A stretch of DNA of 64,000 nt from Kalaharituber pfeilii (GCA_015179045.1 WHUZ01000057.1:62001-126000), one strand, 5' to 3'; positions 31,620-43,147 are shown, numbered from the stretch's first letter. Made by a program: numbers and translations. Notes: a model not told the origin generated them from the sequence alone.

Positions 31620-32700
31620 CCTTTCAGAATTTCCTTTTATTCTTTTGTACGTGGTCATCGTATGTCCATCCGTGTTGTGTTCACGTTTTTCGCTTCCGTC
31701 CTCTCACAAACACTGGTGTTTATTTTCCTCTTTGGTTCTATTCTTTTGCGCATGTTCGTGTGTCAGTATGTAGCCTTTCCTTGTGCCGTGACAGGGTATG
31801 GAACAGGAAAACAAACAAAAAAGAAAAAAAAAAAAAGAAAAAAAAGAAAAGAAAGAAAAAAAAAACAGCTCTCCCCTCCTTGGAATACAAATCTTAGCTG
31901 CCAATAGATACTCTTCTTTTTCTATGACCGTACTTGAAGGATCTCTCGTAGTATTAGTATCTCGCTAGCCAGTGGTAGAAATCCCTGTATTGGGCCTGAC
32001 TGACCGCTCCGCTGACGGCAGCTGGAGCACTTACGGTGCTGCACGCTACCTGCTGCAGTGCAGCAGTGAAAATTTAGTCTGTGAAAGGGTAATCCGTTTC
32101 GACACTGGGATTCCCCAGCGCACAAGCTGTCCCTTGGCCTGTCAGACCCGCAGCTAAGAACCTTCACCATCCTGCCCCAAAGTTTCTTGCAATCGAAGCT
32201 GAGAACCAAAAATGAAGAAAGAAAACAAAAACAAAGTGTCATAAACTTAGAGATACCTGCTTTTAGCAACTAGCTCTTTCTACAATTAGTATTGATATTA
32301 CAGTACCATTTTACAAAGTTACTACGCGCGGCAGAATGCGAGCATTATTTCCCTTACATTATTATCGACGGCCGAGGAAGGGGATCTGATATGACATGGT
32401 TTCTAGGTTTGGCTAGGATTGTAGTGTTTAGCCACTGCAGTTGATAATATAATGCTTATCTGAACGCTACATGTAGCTCGGCTGCTGTAGTTAGTAAAGT
32501 AGCCCAAGTGCTTGCCTTGTCAGGGCCGCTAGTAGTGCGGCAAGACGCTAGTTTCCTTAGGCTATATTAGCGGCAAAACCAATCGTTATCATATCATAGG
32601 CGGCTTCTTTACACGCCGACGGTGAACTGAGCATTTGATGCTGTTCTTGCATAAAGCCACTGACGACAGATGAAGGCCTGGAACTGCTGAACGAAAAGGT
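31620..32700. other. No gene recognised
   Basis: An A-rich run at 31815-31865 and otherwise ordinary sequence. An old reversed family C tail (CATAACCCGCTTGCAGC..TGGCAGG) follows at 32732-32765. Confidence 0.4.
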
Positions 32701-32897
32701 GCCGCTTGCTTAAAGGTATATTTTTATATCCATAACCCGCTTGCAGCTATTCGCTCTGGCAGGAGCAAAGTGCAGCTCTAGAATCAGGCTTCATATGTAT
32801 ATCAGTTGTGAGACTACGTCCAATGCAGCACATGTGCATGCCAATGGCCAATCAACTTGGTACGTTGCGAGGTCATCAGCCCCCGGGCCCCACGCCC

Positions 32898-34146
32898 GAC
32901 TGGGAAAGGCAGCGTGGGCGACAGCCTCAAGACTCACGAAATTACACCTCGCGAAACAAAGACAGCTATAGACCAGCATCGCCAGGAACATTGCCGCCTG
33001 GGGGGCATGGGCCTGGAGCGAATACGCCCACGGGTCCTCGAGAGAACGGAAGCTTAGAGACCTGGAGAGATGGCAGTATAATGTCGCACGGGGAATCACA
33101 CGAGCACCACAGGGCACGAGGAGGGACGTGGTAGAAGGGCTGGCGAACCTGGAGTCGGTAAATTCATTCGTGAGAGCCGAGGTGACGCGAGTGGAGGCCA
33201 GGTCGCTCAGGTTCGAAGGAGAAGGGTTACAGCGGAGGGACCCGGAGCAAGTGTACTTGAGAGGTCCCTGTACTGATCTGTTTAGATTCTGAGGCTGCCA
33301 TCATGGCGATCCAGAAGGCAGGCAGGGAGGGAAAGGGAAAAACCGAGGATGTGAGGAGAGTGGTGGATGCCGTGGCGAGGAGGAAGAAGGGAGGGGACGC
33401 GAAACTGATGTGGGTCAAGGCTCATATCGGAATTGCAGGGAATGAGAAGGCTGATGAGTGGGCGAAGAAGGGGACGGCGGTGGAAGGGAAAGAGGTGGCC
33501 ACCGGGAGCGGGGTGCGCCAGAGGTTGAAGGCGTGGAGGAAGGAGAGGAGGGAGGTGCAAGGTTTCGGGAAGGGGAAAGTAATGGAGTGGAATAGGACAG
33601 CGGTGTCCAATTTGACAGCATTGCGACTGGAGAGAGGAAGATGCAGGGTGTGGTTGAAGAGGATGGGAGCGGCGGAATCAGAGAAGTGCGGCTGCGGGGA
33701 GGCACAGACGGGGGCGCACCTAGCCTTCCAGTGCAGTCAGCAGAGGTTTCGCCCAGAAGGCTTTAGAGAATGGGGGGATATGGAGAAGAACTGGAAAAGG
33801 ACAGCAGAGAATGGGGAGGAGCGGGATGAGTTGGAAAGGTTCTTCTCCGGGATCAGGTTCTAGGGCGCCGTGCGATTTGCCGTCGGGGAAGTTTGCTTGC
33901 CGGGATGCGAAAGTGTGGGGAAGAGGAGAGGGGGGAGAGGGGGGGATATATAGTGGGGCCTCCCTGAGGCAGAAACCGGAAGGACCGTCCGGAGGTTTCT
34001 GGAATCAGGTTTTTGGACCGTCCGGAGGTATCCGGATTCAGGGTGTAGAAGTAGATAGAAAGTTCTTTGTTTGTTAAGCCTGTCTCCGGGCTTCGAGGGC
34101 TTGTCCAGGGACCCTGCCATGGCTTGGCGCTGTAAGCGGGGTTATG

Positions 34147-34182
<36 letters not shown>

Positions 34183-35075
34183 TGTATTTGAGAGGATCGC
34201 TGGATCATAATCCGGGGATGCCGGTAGCAATTCTACCGACCCTGCCCAGAGACGTGGAGACGGCGGAGTGGATGAGACATATAGATGACATCGTGGATGA
34301 AGGCTGGTCCCCGACATACACTGACGGCAGCATGATTGAAGAGAAGGCGGGGGCGGGGGTAGCGACAGGGGGCGGGACGGTCTCAATATTCCTCGGGTCA
34401 CAGTCGACGGTCAACGACGCGGAACTATACGCAATTAGCGAAGCTGCAGACAGAGTAGAAGGCGAACTGCTTATACTTACGGACTCCAAATTCGCGATCT
34501 CCAGGATGGTTGCTATAGCGGGGGGCCTACCTACACCCGATGGAGCATTGAGGCGCCTTAGAGACGCGTGGCAGAGAAGACTGGACAGAGGGGACCGAGA
34601 CATGGCAGTGATGTGGGTGAAAAGCCACAAAGGTATACCGGGCAACGAGGCGGCAGACATGGCGGCGAGAGTGGGAACCGCCCTGCAGCAAGCACCAGAG
34701 ATCGTGACAGAAGCAGGAATGAGACAGGAAGCGAGGAGGGAGAGAGCACAAAAAAGGAACAGATTGGGCTTGACATATCGACCACTGGAGAGACTGGGAA
34801 CCAAAACGACAAGGTTAGCGGGACTGTTAGGGGCGAAAGGCCTGCGGGCATGGAGGTATCACATACATGTGGTACCAGACCCGGACTGTAGGTGGTGTGG
34901 GGAGGCGGAGGAGACGACCACACACCTACTGGAGGAGTGCAGGGTATGGAAGAAGAGATGGCCTGGGCTATGGCAGCTAATCCGACAGCCCCCAAAACCA
35001 AGAGAAGGAGAGGGAGATCAACTTCAGAGTCTGATGGAGATGTTGGGGGAGGACGGAGGGAGGATGCAGTGGTAG
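32898..35075 (+). pseudogene. LINE-B4 ORF2: post-RT region, RNase H, CCHC knuckle
   Basis: The first part, 32898-33264, reads with a few shifts GKAAWATASRL, WQYNVARG, RRDVVEGLANLESVNSF, YLRG. After LINE-A2 the frame resumes at 34182 with YLRGSLDHNPGM and is open to the stop at 35073-35075. RNase H residues are all visible: PTYTDGSMIEEK, VNDAELYAISEA, LLILTDSKF, VMWVKSHKGIPGNEAADMAA. The knuckle is CRWCGEAEETTTHLLEEC. The long open 3' part indicates a fairly young copy. Confidence 0.85.
33265..34181 (+). mobile_element. LINE-A2, inserted in LINE-B4
   Basis: TSD GTGTACTTGAGAGG at 33251-33264 and GTGTATTTGAGAGG at 34182-34195. RNase H C-terminal half from 33303 (AIQKAGREGKGK, WVKAHIGIAGNEKADEWA), then CGCGEAQTGAHLAFQC and a stop at 33861-33863. 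A 3' UTR, the family A end (34117-34153) and about 28 A follow. The reading frame is intact, unlike LINE-A1. Confidence 0.93.
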
Positions 35076-35243
35076 CTTTTATCTCAGTCATATTTCTTAT
35101 TTCCTTTTCCTTTCCCTACACCTCTTTATCTCATCCATGTACTTATCCCAATACCTCGCCATAGCCTGACAGGCGGCAAGCGAGTAATGATATATAAAGA
35201 AAAAAAAAAAAAGGGCCCCACGCCCAACACCCCGAAACCCAGA

Positions 35244-35549
35244 ACTCTCTCCCATCCCAAGACCAAGCCCCCCACCACACCACCCATCTCAGATGGCATC
35301 GTCATACACGGTATAGCCCTAAGAAAGGACTTAGGGAACGTCAGACGATGGTTGGAGGCCTCCAACAAAGACGTAGGAAAGATCCGAGGGATTAGATGGC
35401 TGCGGAGGAAAACACTCTTGGAGGAAGAAGGCAAGAAGACGAGCTCCGTGGTGGCATACTTGGAGACAGAGAGGGAAATCGGCAAAGTTAAGCTCGGAGG
35501 AAGGTGGTTGCGGACGAGCGTGTACGAGCCGGATAGAGGGAGGAAGTAG
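35244..35549 (+). pseudogene. HAL3 ORF1 C-terminal domain
   Basis: Open from the Pro/Thr-rich linker through GIVIHGIALRKDLGNVRRWL, ASNKDVGKIRGIRWL, EGKKTSSVVAYLETE, KLGGRWLRTSVYEPDRGRK and stop at 35547-35549. It is nearly identical in plan to the ORF1 end at 4330-4593. There is no zinc knuckle after the domain. Confidence 0.8.
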
Positions 35550-35697
35550 ACAGGTCCCGGCACACGACTCTCAGTGTGGACTCTCCACCCGCATCATGTA
35601 TGGATTCCGCGGGCAATACATGTAGCTATTTGACTTTTTTGGTTTTTGTTTGTAATAAACCCTCGCCATAGCCCCCAGGGCGGCAAGCGAGTAATGA

Positions 35698-35731
<34 letters not shown>

Positions 35732-35734
<3 letters not shown>

Positions 35735-36183
35735 GATGCCACTACCACTTCAAAGGCCGGCATCGTTGTACACGGAATAGCCCTGAGGAACGACTTAGGG
35801 AAGGTCCGGAGATGGCTGGAGGCAGCTAACAAGGGATTTAGGCAAGATAACCGGAATTCGTTGGCTGAGGACGAAGGACACATTGGTCAACGAGGGAAAG
35901 ACGACAAGCTCAGCGGTAGTTTACTTGGAAAAAACTACTGAGGTTGGGAGAGTGAGGCTTGGAGGGCGATGGCTGAGAGTGGACCAGTATGAATGGGACA
36001 GAGGACGGAAGTAGGAAGACAAGGCCCCGAACATACTGGCTCACTCCTTACCTGCATTATGAATGAGCACCGTGGGTATTACATGTATCTAGTCAATTCT
36101 TTCTTTTAGTTTAAATAAAACCCTCGCCATAGCCCATAGGGCGGCATGCGAGTATTGATATATAAGAAAAAAAAAAAAAAAAA
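35732..36183 (+). mobile_element. HAL-like element (HAL4), 3' part
   Basis: ORF1 domain with a frameshift (GIVVHGIALRNDLGKVRRWL, then SSAVVYLEKTTEVGRVRLGG, DQYEWDRGRK and stop near 36013), 3' UTR, tail B (36119-36165) and poly(A). HAL3 interrupts its 5' side. The left border beyond 32876 could not be placed. Confidence 0.7.
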
Positions 36184-36600
36184 TGTGTGGTGAGCAGGGC
36201 ATTGTGAGCACTAGATAGAGCCTAGGATTTCATAGCATCGTACCTAGGTACATGAATGGATGGCATTGACGGAGTCAGTGACACGCGCTCATTATTGAGG
36301 TAGGCCAGCTGGCAGTGAGAGTTCACCCCAGTTGAAGAATTGGTTACAGTGGATTACCTAGCACAAAATCACACTTTGGATACGTTGTTAGGGAAAAGAA
36401 TAAGAAGTTCGATTAATTATGCTCACATGACTTTAGTGATATCTAGAAATGTCAAGAGTAAAGAACGTAGAGACAGGAACAACCAGAATACATCACGTAT
36501 GAGAGAACTGGAGATTGAACATGGAAAGAGATGGAACATGACAGAATGACATCTACACTACTGGATGCTAGGTATTCAGACCGTCGTACATGCAGCATAA
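36184..36600. other. Spacer before the BTB gene
   Basis: No repeat or coding sequence recognised. It lies 3' of the minus-strand BTB gene and may contain its terminator. Confidence 0.4.
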
Positions 36601-36610
36601 TTTGTCCTTG

Positions 36611-37778
36611 TCATCTACTCAAGGCTTTATCAACGAATCGTAGATCTTTAGAATGGCACGCAGGACAGATTAAGGAGTCTTGATAGGACCTCCACGTTTC
36701 GCCGCAGCAGCCTGTTGCGTATTTCCAAGATTCTCTGGACCCGTGCAGAAATACTTGTAACCCAGGCCATGCTGCCGCTGGATGTACATGAGGGCACTTC
36801 ACCTTTGCGATGCCAACGTACCGACACTTCAAACAAATCCTTGACAGGGCATGGGTATTATCCTGCAGTTCCCAAAGTGGATATCTATGGGGGTCAAGTG
36901 CATCCATTACGGCGATTGCCAAATCTGGACTCCTGGACAGCAGTAATCTGAAATCTGAGTCTTCGCGGAATGCCATGAGGCCCCATGCAACGTAGGATGT
37001 CAACAGCAGAAGCAGTCGTCCAGCGGTGTGGCCCTGGCCAGTTGGTAAGTTCTCGAAGGCATACCCAAGGATCTGAATCATCATCGGCCGAACGTCCTCC
37101 CGGAAGTCTTTGGCTTCCCTAAACTCTAGAGTTGTCTTCGGCTTACCGATGCTCTTGAGATCGGCAAGGGCACCTTCGTATGACAAATCTTGCAGCGCGG
37201 TGATGTTAAAGCGGCTCGCAAAGCAATAGATGCGGGTATGCAGGAACAGGGAGGGTGGACCCTCCATTTCGCTGCAACGTCACAATCACCAGGTCAGCAT
37301 TAATATAAATACTTGGCGCAAGGCAAAAGCCACCTACGTCTCATATCTCTTGGCATAACCCCACTGTACCACCCTTTGCATCGTGGCATAATCCACGTCA
37401 TGCAGTGTCATTGCTTTTTCATGTCCCTCTTTCATTGCGTTGTCCACATGCTTTGCCATCTCTGGTGACATCGAGGCCAGCATGGAGCGATGTACGTAGA
37501 ACGGGCGGTTGGGTACTATTTCCAACTCAGGCTGCCACGAGCACTCAGTTGGAGCAAGGTTGATGGTGAAGAGGACATCGCTATGGAAAATAGAGAAGTC
37601 GAAGCGGTTAGGGGTGTTGGGGGTGCTAGAGGAAATGAGTTAGCAGTCGAGTTTCCATTATTCAAGCCTGGAGTCGCTTTGCTCGTGCTTCGGGGATTCT
37701 GCACCCTCACCTCCGGTGTGGGGTGAGGTGGGGGGGGGGTTGTACTCACGACGGTTGGTTGATTTCCGATAAACTCAT
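36611..37778 (-). CDS. BTB/POZ-domain protein, three exons (325 aa)
   Basis: Exons on the minus strand: 37750-37778, 37338-37625, 36611-37271. Introns are 124 nt (GTGAGT..GCTAACTCATTTCCTCTAG) and 66 nt (GTAGGT..GCAG), both in phase and conserved in the paralog at 40626-41747. The protein starts MSLSEINQPS. BTB domain at about residues 19-140: FDFSIFHSDVLFTI, PFYVHRSMLASMSPEMAKHV, MTLHDVDYATMQRVVQWGY, then LFLHTRIYCFASRFNITALQ. This is the fungal single-BTB pattern. The C-terminal third has CLKCRYVGIAKVKCPHVH, a CC pair and LICPACHS, which may bind zinc. By family it would be a protein-protein adaptor, possibly for cullin-3 ligases; the partner is unknown. Confidence 0.88.
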
Positions 37779-37779
37779 T

Positions 37780-38530
37780 GTTTTGTTCGGATCCTAGTGT
37801 CTGGATGAAAGAGCACTACCAAACGATGGAATTATAACTTATCCCCGTTTTTTGCGAATATGACGGACCAGTAGCCTGGAACCAAGAGCGAAGGTTGTTG
37901 AAAGCTAGGATTTCTGACCTGGAGGGCAAACAGCAACAAATACGAACATGCCAACTGCGGAGGTCCTCACTAGCCTCGGACCGAGGGAAAAAGTATTTGC
38001 AACAGTTGAAGTTTATTTAAATCACGCAGCCGTTCCAATATATCCAAATCAGCGAGTAAGTTGCGCCAACACAGGGACAACTGTTCTGCATGAAACGCCA
38101 ATGTGAGCCTATGCAAGTGCACGGACAGAAACTGACCAATGAACTGGCAGGTCGTTCAAGCAAAAGCACTCCAGTTATCAACCTTAGCCCGATTCTCAAA
38201 ACGATTACGAGCCATAACTTACGGCGGAGGGGTGATTTGTTTATTACCGAATATATGCTTATATTGACAGATGTGGTATATACATGCGGGAGTAGTTACG
38301 ATAAGCTCGTTAGTGGTGATAGGAGATAAGAGAATGTAAGCGAAAGATAGTGGATTAAACAGAGGGGTAAGGCGATCGATATTCGAAGTAGAGAGGTGCA
38401 AAAAGCGGGGAGAGCTTGGATAACTTTTTTTTTGCGTATGTAGGGTAGAAAATCTATTGATGCTGAGGAGCACAAGATGCGGTCACAAGGGATAGTCCTT
38501 AATCGGAATGCGCCCGAAATAGGCATAGGG
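37780..38530. other. Upstream region of the first BTB gene
   Basis: No ORF supported. Partial similarity with 41748-41960 upstream of the second BTB gene shows the duplication includes the promoter side. Confidence 0.4.
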
Positions 38531-38587
38531 AGTCTCATGCCGAACACCCCTAGCCAGTTTCGGACTGGAGGGTCTTGGCATGAGACT
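38531..38587. repeat. 57-bp long hairpin
   Basis: AGTCTCATGCC is inverted as GGCATGAGACT, with inner complementary sequence (CCAGT..ACTGG) around a TTCGG loop. It could be a tiny MITE or an RNA hairpin. No copy of the whole unit elsewhere in the window; GGCATGAGACT recurs at 39502-39512. Confidence 0.6.
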
Positions 38588-38589
38588 AG

Positions 38590-39730
38590 ACATACTATGT
38601 AGGGTTGTGGTCGTTACAACTGGAAACGAAAATAAGCTTATTTTATGTGGGGCCCGACATTATATGCCTAAGTATGTGCCGGACAACTTGTAGCTTACGT
38701 TGCAGGTCTGGGCTACTCAAGTACTGCTGTGGTTCTATGATAAGTTTTTGTAGTGTCGTACAAGAACACTTATTGTGAATGGCCGGCGCAACTCATGAAA
38801 TGGTTAGGCGCTAAATTATCGCACTCCCCACAGTGCTACTATATACTTGAAATTCTTCGGAGTATTTGTTTATTTGCATATTGCGTTACTGATATATTAT
38901 CCTTTGACAGTTGCATGCTTTTAAATTTTTTTTTTTTTTATGAATTCATTTATACATATGTATTTTAGTGTGATTCTCCACAATTTGCTATAGGAGGGGT
39001 ATTTCGCCACAATAGGATTTTTGCTGAAAATAGAAACCATTTCGCCGGACAGGGGTTTTTTTTTTACTGGGTAGATCACTTTTCCGTTAGAGGAGGGATT
39101 ACAATGTCGGTGGGATTTCTCTCGAGACAGGTTTTTTATCGCTCGGAAAGGAGGTGTCAATACATATCGCTAACGACATTTCTAGCAATTGTCCGCATTC
39201 GTAAACGCAGATTGAAAGTTAAGTGTAGGTGTGTATTGGGTATGTAGGTAGTGCATAGCCTTTTGCACAGAGAAAAATCCAGACCAGTTATGAACCGTGG
39301 TGCTAATCAGTAGCCCGGACCACTGGTGACTGGATCATTATTATATCGAATATACCGATACCGGGTATTGATTTTACTGTACTGGAAGATTTTGCAATGG
39401 ATTTGCGGTCTAGATATTTTACGTATCTAAAGTTTCTTGCGGGTGCTCAAGTTGTCCGAAAATATCGCACCTGTTGTATTTCTAACAGTGGAGGCATGCT
39501 CGGCATGAGACTTATGCGCTTCAACTGGGAAATCCTTCCTGTGGTTTTGATCTCTGATACACAACGTATAAAATCCTTCCTGCAGTTTTGATTTCTGATG
39601 CACAACGTAGCTTATTCGGATATCCTTCGTAGTACTTGGAATTCAGAGATGTGCTCATGTTTTTCTGTAAGAAGTTATACATATAATATGATCTGAGGGT
39701 CCTATGCTGCATAGACGTTGCGAGGCTCAT
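38590..39730. other. Gene-poor stretch between the BTB genes
   Basis: It contains an imperfect tandem duplication of about 42 bp at 39530-39610 (AAATCCTTCCTG..GATACACAACGTA). No gene recognised. Confidence 0.45.
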
Positions 39731-39737
39731 ATAAGTA

Positions 39738-40185
39738 CAGTAGACTCTCGATACTAGCATGTCCGACATAAGAATATATTTGATATAAGAATGAACCCCC
39801 CCTCCTTCATACAAAGTAAGAATATAATTGATATAAGGAATATTCATAACTTTTCTGCTTAGTCACCATATATATTCTTATATTAAGTGGAGACTAGGCC
39901 TTTTGAAGTAAGCTTAGCAATAAGATATCCCCCCGCACTGGCCCACTTGTAAAGTTACGGCACCGAGCAACCTTCCTCAACTCCTCTTAGCACTTTCCGG
40001 ACCTTATTCTATTTAGTTCTGGATATTTTCTCTGTTTCCCGTGCTTCCTTGAGCCTATTTTGCACCTCTTGTATTTTTCGCACCTTTCCCGTATCTCCTA
40101 CATCCTTTCCTGTACTTATTTCTATATTTGATATAAGAATATACCCCCCGGCGCCCGATGACATTCTTATATCGAGAGTCTACTG
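39738..40185. mobile_element. MITE-2, pogo/mariner-like ends, 448 bp
   Basis: TIR CAGTAGACTCTCGATA at 39738 with its complement ending at 40185, flanked by TA (39736-39737, 40186-40187). The interior is repetitive near both ends (GATATAAGAAT) with no ORF. Confidence 0.85.
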
Positions 40186-40625
40186 TACGCGTATGCAATT
40201 TTCATAGAATATCAATTGATTCAATTCCTATATACAGATTTTCACCCAGTTCTGATTCCTTCACGCCTTAGTAAACTCCCCCACTTTGGTCTTTATATTG
40301 GATTTAGTACTCGTCGCTGACACCGGCTTGGCACCGACTTGAACTGATTTGGAAAGTACACCGCGTACAAGCGCTAGAGACGAATGATGGTGCGAGCTCT
40401 TGTGGCAAATCATATTACTAGTGGGGAAAACCAGAGATGCGAGATTTATTTACAAACTGTCTGCTTGTTGGCACTTGAGAGCGATGTTCATTGATAGAAA
40501 TGCGTTTGTAACGTCCCAGTCGTACTCTGAACTTGGGGAAGTAGCCCGGAATGATTCGAGCATCATGTGCTAGGTGAAGCAGCTATTCACACAAGCCTTC
40601 TCCACGCCTGAATGACTCAGGCTTC

Positions 40626-41747
40626 TCAATCCATGCTTTTGTCGACGAAACGTAGATGTGTGGAAAGGCAAGCAGGACAGATCAAGCATTCATGAGTGGA
40701 ATTCCACTTTTCACCACAGCAGCTTGTTGCGTATTTCCAAAATTCTCTGGACCCGTGTAGAAATACCTGCAGCCCGGGCCATGCTGCCGCTGGCTGTACG
40801 TGAGAGCACACCACTTTTGCGATGCCAACATACTCACATTTCGAACATACCCTTGACAGCACATGTGTTGTATCTCTCAGCTGCCAAAGTGGATATCTGT
40901 GGGGCTCGAGTGCCTCCATTACTGCAATGCCAAAATCGGGACTCTTGGCCAGCAGCAGTTTAAAATCCGAGTCTTCACGGAATGCCATCAGGCCCCACCC
41001 AACGTATGAGGTCAACAGCTCAAGAAGTTGCTCCGGGGTGCACCCATTGCTAATTGGCAAGTTATCAAAGGCGTACTCAAGGATCTGAATCATCATCGGC
41101 CTAATGTCCTTTGCTACACCTTTGAATTCCCTAAGCTCTAGAGTTGTCTTTGGCTTGCCAATGTTCTTGAGTTCCGAAAGGGCCCCTTGGAATGCCACAT
41201 CCTGCAGAGCAGCGATGTTGAAGCGGCTAGCGAAGCTGTAGATACGGATATGGAGAAAGAGGGAGGCTGGACCCTCCATTTCGCTGCCGCACCCAAACGT
41301 AGGGTTAGTGTTTGCGAGTCCGCACCAATACTCGACCTAAAGCACAAAACCACCTACGTCTCGTATGTCTTAGCGTACCCCCACTGTATGACTCTTTGCA
41401 TCGTCACATAATCTACATCATGAAACAAAATTGCTTTTTCCTGTCCCTCTTTCATGGCATTGTTGACATGCTTCGCCATCTCTGGCGACATCGAGGCCAG
41501 CATGGAGCGGTGTACGTAGAATGGGTACTTGGATGCTACGGGTTCTGGTTCAACTAGCTTGCGCTGCCACGGGAACTCGGTTGAGGCGAGTTCGATAGTG
41601 AAGGAAACGTCACTATGGAAGATGGAATAGTCGAAGCGGTTGGAGGTGCTGGAGGTCCTAGGGGAAACCAGTGAGCTGTCGAACTTCTACCACTCAAGCA
41701 TTGTGCTACTTTACTCACGACCGCTGATTAGTTTCCGATGAACTCAT
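40626..41747 (-). CDS. BTB/POZ-domain protein, paralog (328 aa)
   Basis: Exons on the minus strand: 41719-41747, 41358-41657, 40626-41283. Introns of 61 nt (GTGAGT..CCCTAG) and 74 nt (GTAGGT..GGCAG) sit at exactly the positions and phases of the paralog at 36611-37778. The protein starts MSSSETNQRS. The BTB part has FDYSIFHSDVSFTI, PFYVHRSMLASMSPEMAKHV, LFHDVDYVTMQRVIQWGY. A four-residue insertion lies before the PFYVH motif. The C-terminus keeps the Cys pattern (CSKCEYVGIAKVVCSHV, CCGEKW, LICPACLS). Both copies are open and conserved in protein sequence, so both are probably functional. Adaptor role inferred from the family. Confidence 0.88.
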
Positions 41748-42129
41748 CGTTGTGCGGAGCCTAGTGTCCGGATTCAAGCGCGGCAATGAGGATGTCGAGG
41801 TAGGTGTTTCGCGGATACGAACTAGAATTTCGCTGCCTGCTTGTCGAAGGGTTCGAGCCATAAATAACATGGAAACAAGGGCGGAATATGCTGATAGAGG
41901 GATCGCCGTCAGGAAGTGGAAGCACTCAGACAAATACGAATACGCAAGATTGTTCCGTGGGGATTAAGTGATTGTGCACTTGTGAAATCCATCCTCGAGC
42001 ATAAATAAATACAACATAGAGAGTCGCTTACAAAGTTAGCTTCCTGTCGCCGAGCTCGGCTAATGTCGGCCATGGCGGAGTAAACTATGTAAGCGACTCT
42101 TCGCATTGTGAGTTCCCTCAGTTCGGTCT

Positions 42130-42800
42130 CCATGATCAAGTGCAATATAGTAATCGCAGTAGCAGAGAAGTATAAGAGACTAGACAGGTCTATTAAGTAA
42201 TAAGACAACAGACGAGGAGGAGGAGAGCTATTTACAGAGGTAGACCTGGGGCCCTTAGATACTTAGGAATTGATATAAAAACGAAATACAGGACTATAAT
42301 AATATAAGGAAGTGAATCCAAAATGCAAAAGTGGCAATAGTATAAGAAATATAATGCTAATATTGAAAGGTATATTGATGAGCTGTTAGAGGATTAATCA
42401 ACCAGACTGGAACAGCTGGTTAGGCCTTTTTAAGTCAGCTATTAGTAAGGTCTCATATTCTGGCTTGGCATGTGGGCTCGGCTTAACTTGTTGGCTATGG
42501 AAAAGAATAATATTGATATCTATGTAAGTAGTCTTACGGGCGTGAGGGGCTAGGCTCCGGTAGGCGCTGGAAGGTACTGGATGTTACGGCTACGGAGGTG
42601 TGTATACGGCGGGCCGAAAAGACTACGGAGGCGTATAAGCTGCGGGCCGGAATGGCTACGGAGGTATATATGCTGCGGGCCGGAGTGGCTACGGAGGTGT
42701 ATATGCTGCGGGCCGGAATGGCTTCGGAGGTATGTATACGGCGGGCCGAAAGGGCTGTTTGGCGTGGAGCGCGCAGCGGAGCGGAGCGATTCATGGGCGT
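42130..42800 (+). repeat. LTR-like sequence with 33-bp minisatellite
   Basis: The segment AGGTCTATTAAGTAATAAG..GACAACAGAC..CTATTTACA at 42186-42237 resembles the inner part of the solo LTR at 44085-44966. It is followed at 42590-42765 by about five copies of a 33-bp unit (CTACGGAGGTGTATATGCTG..GGGCCGGAATGG). The unit is a multiple of three, which opens frames on both strands, but these are not gene-like. The borders were not found. Confidence 0.5.
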
Positions 42801-43147
42801 AATGAGGAAACGATAGGTTTCAGAGTAACAGAGAACTAGAACACCGCTTGTGTCTTGATTCTTCAGTTGTGCTATCCCCTGTGCTTAAATAGACTGAGCG
42901 CATCCAACATAACTAGGCAAGCAAATAAAGAAATGACAATCCCTTATCAATGCCAATAAACGTAACAAAGAAACATGCAAAAGTAGTACAGGTGCAGGAC
43001 AATAACATGTATTAATCCATGTGCACATATTAGCTTCGTAAACCAAGTGCCAGGATAAAGACCTTACAATCAACAATAACACACACACACACTTCCTTAG
43101 CACTACCCTATTCAGAAGACAAAGAATCCTCCGCCAAGCCTAAGGGG

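Larger units (their letters stand above)
32898..35212 (+). mobile_element. LINE-B4, inserted in HAL3 and split by LINE-A2
   Basis: TSD GGGCCCCACGCCC (13 bp) at 32885-32897 and 35213-35225. ORF2 from the post-RT region through RNase H and knuckle, 3' UTR, tail B (35155-35196) and poly(A). Confidence 0.93.
32876..35731 (+). mobile_element. HAL-like element (HAL3), split by LINE-B4
   Basis: Outside the LINE-B4 insertion it consists of about 20 bp of the Pro-rich linker (32876-32897) and 35213-35731. This second part carries the C-terminal ORF1 domain, a 3' UTR with GCATCATG..CCGCGGGC, tail B (35657-35700) and A31. There is no ORF2. Its own TSD is not clear (only ATCAG is repeated), so the 5' border is approximate. 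Confidence 0.75.

Noticed and set aside
31780..31907. Lys-rich protein end.
   Set aside because: It is produced by an A-rich simple tract after the zinc-finger gene.
42534..42802. Repeat protein of 11-residue units encoded by the 33-bp minisatellite.
   Set aside because: Frames are open on both strands because the unit is a multiple of three, and the flanks look like an LTR.
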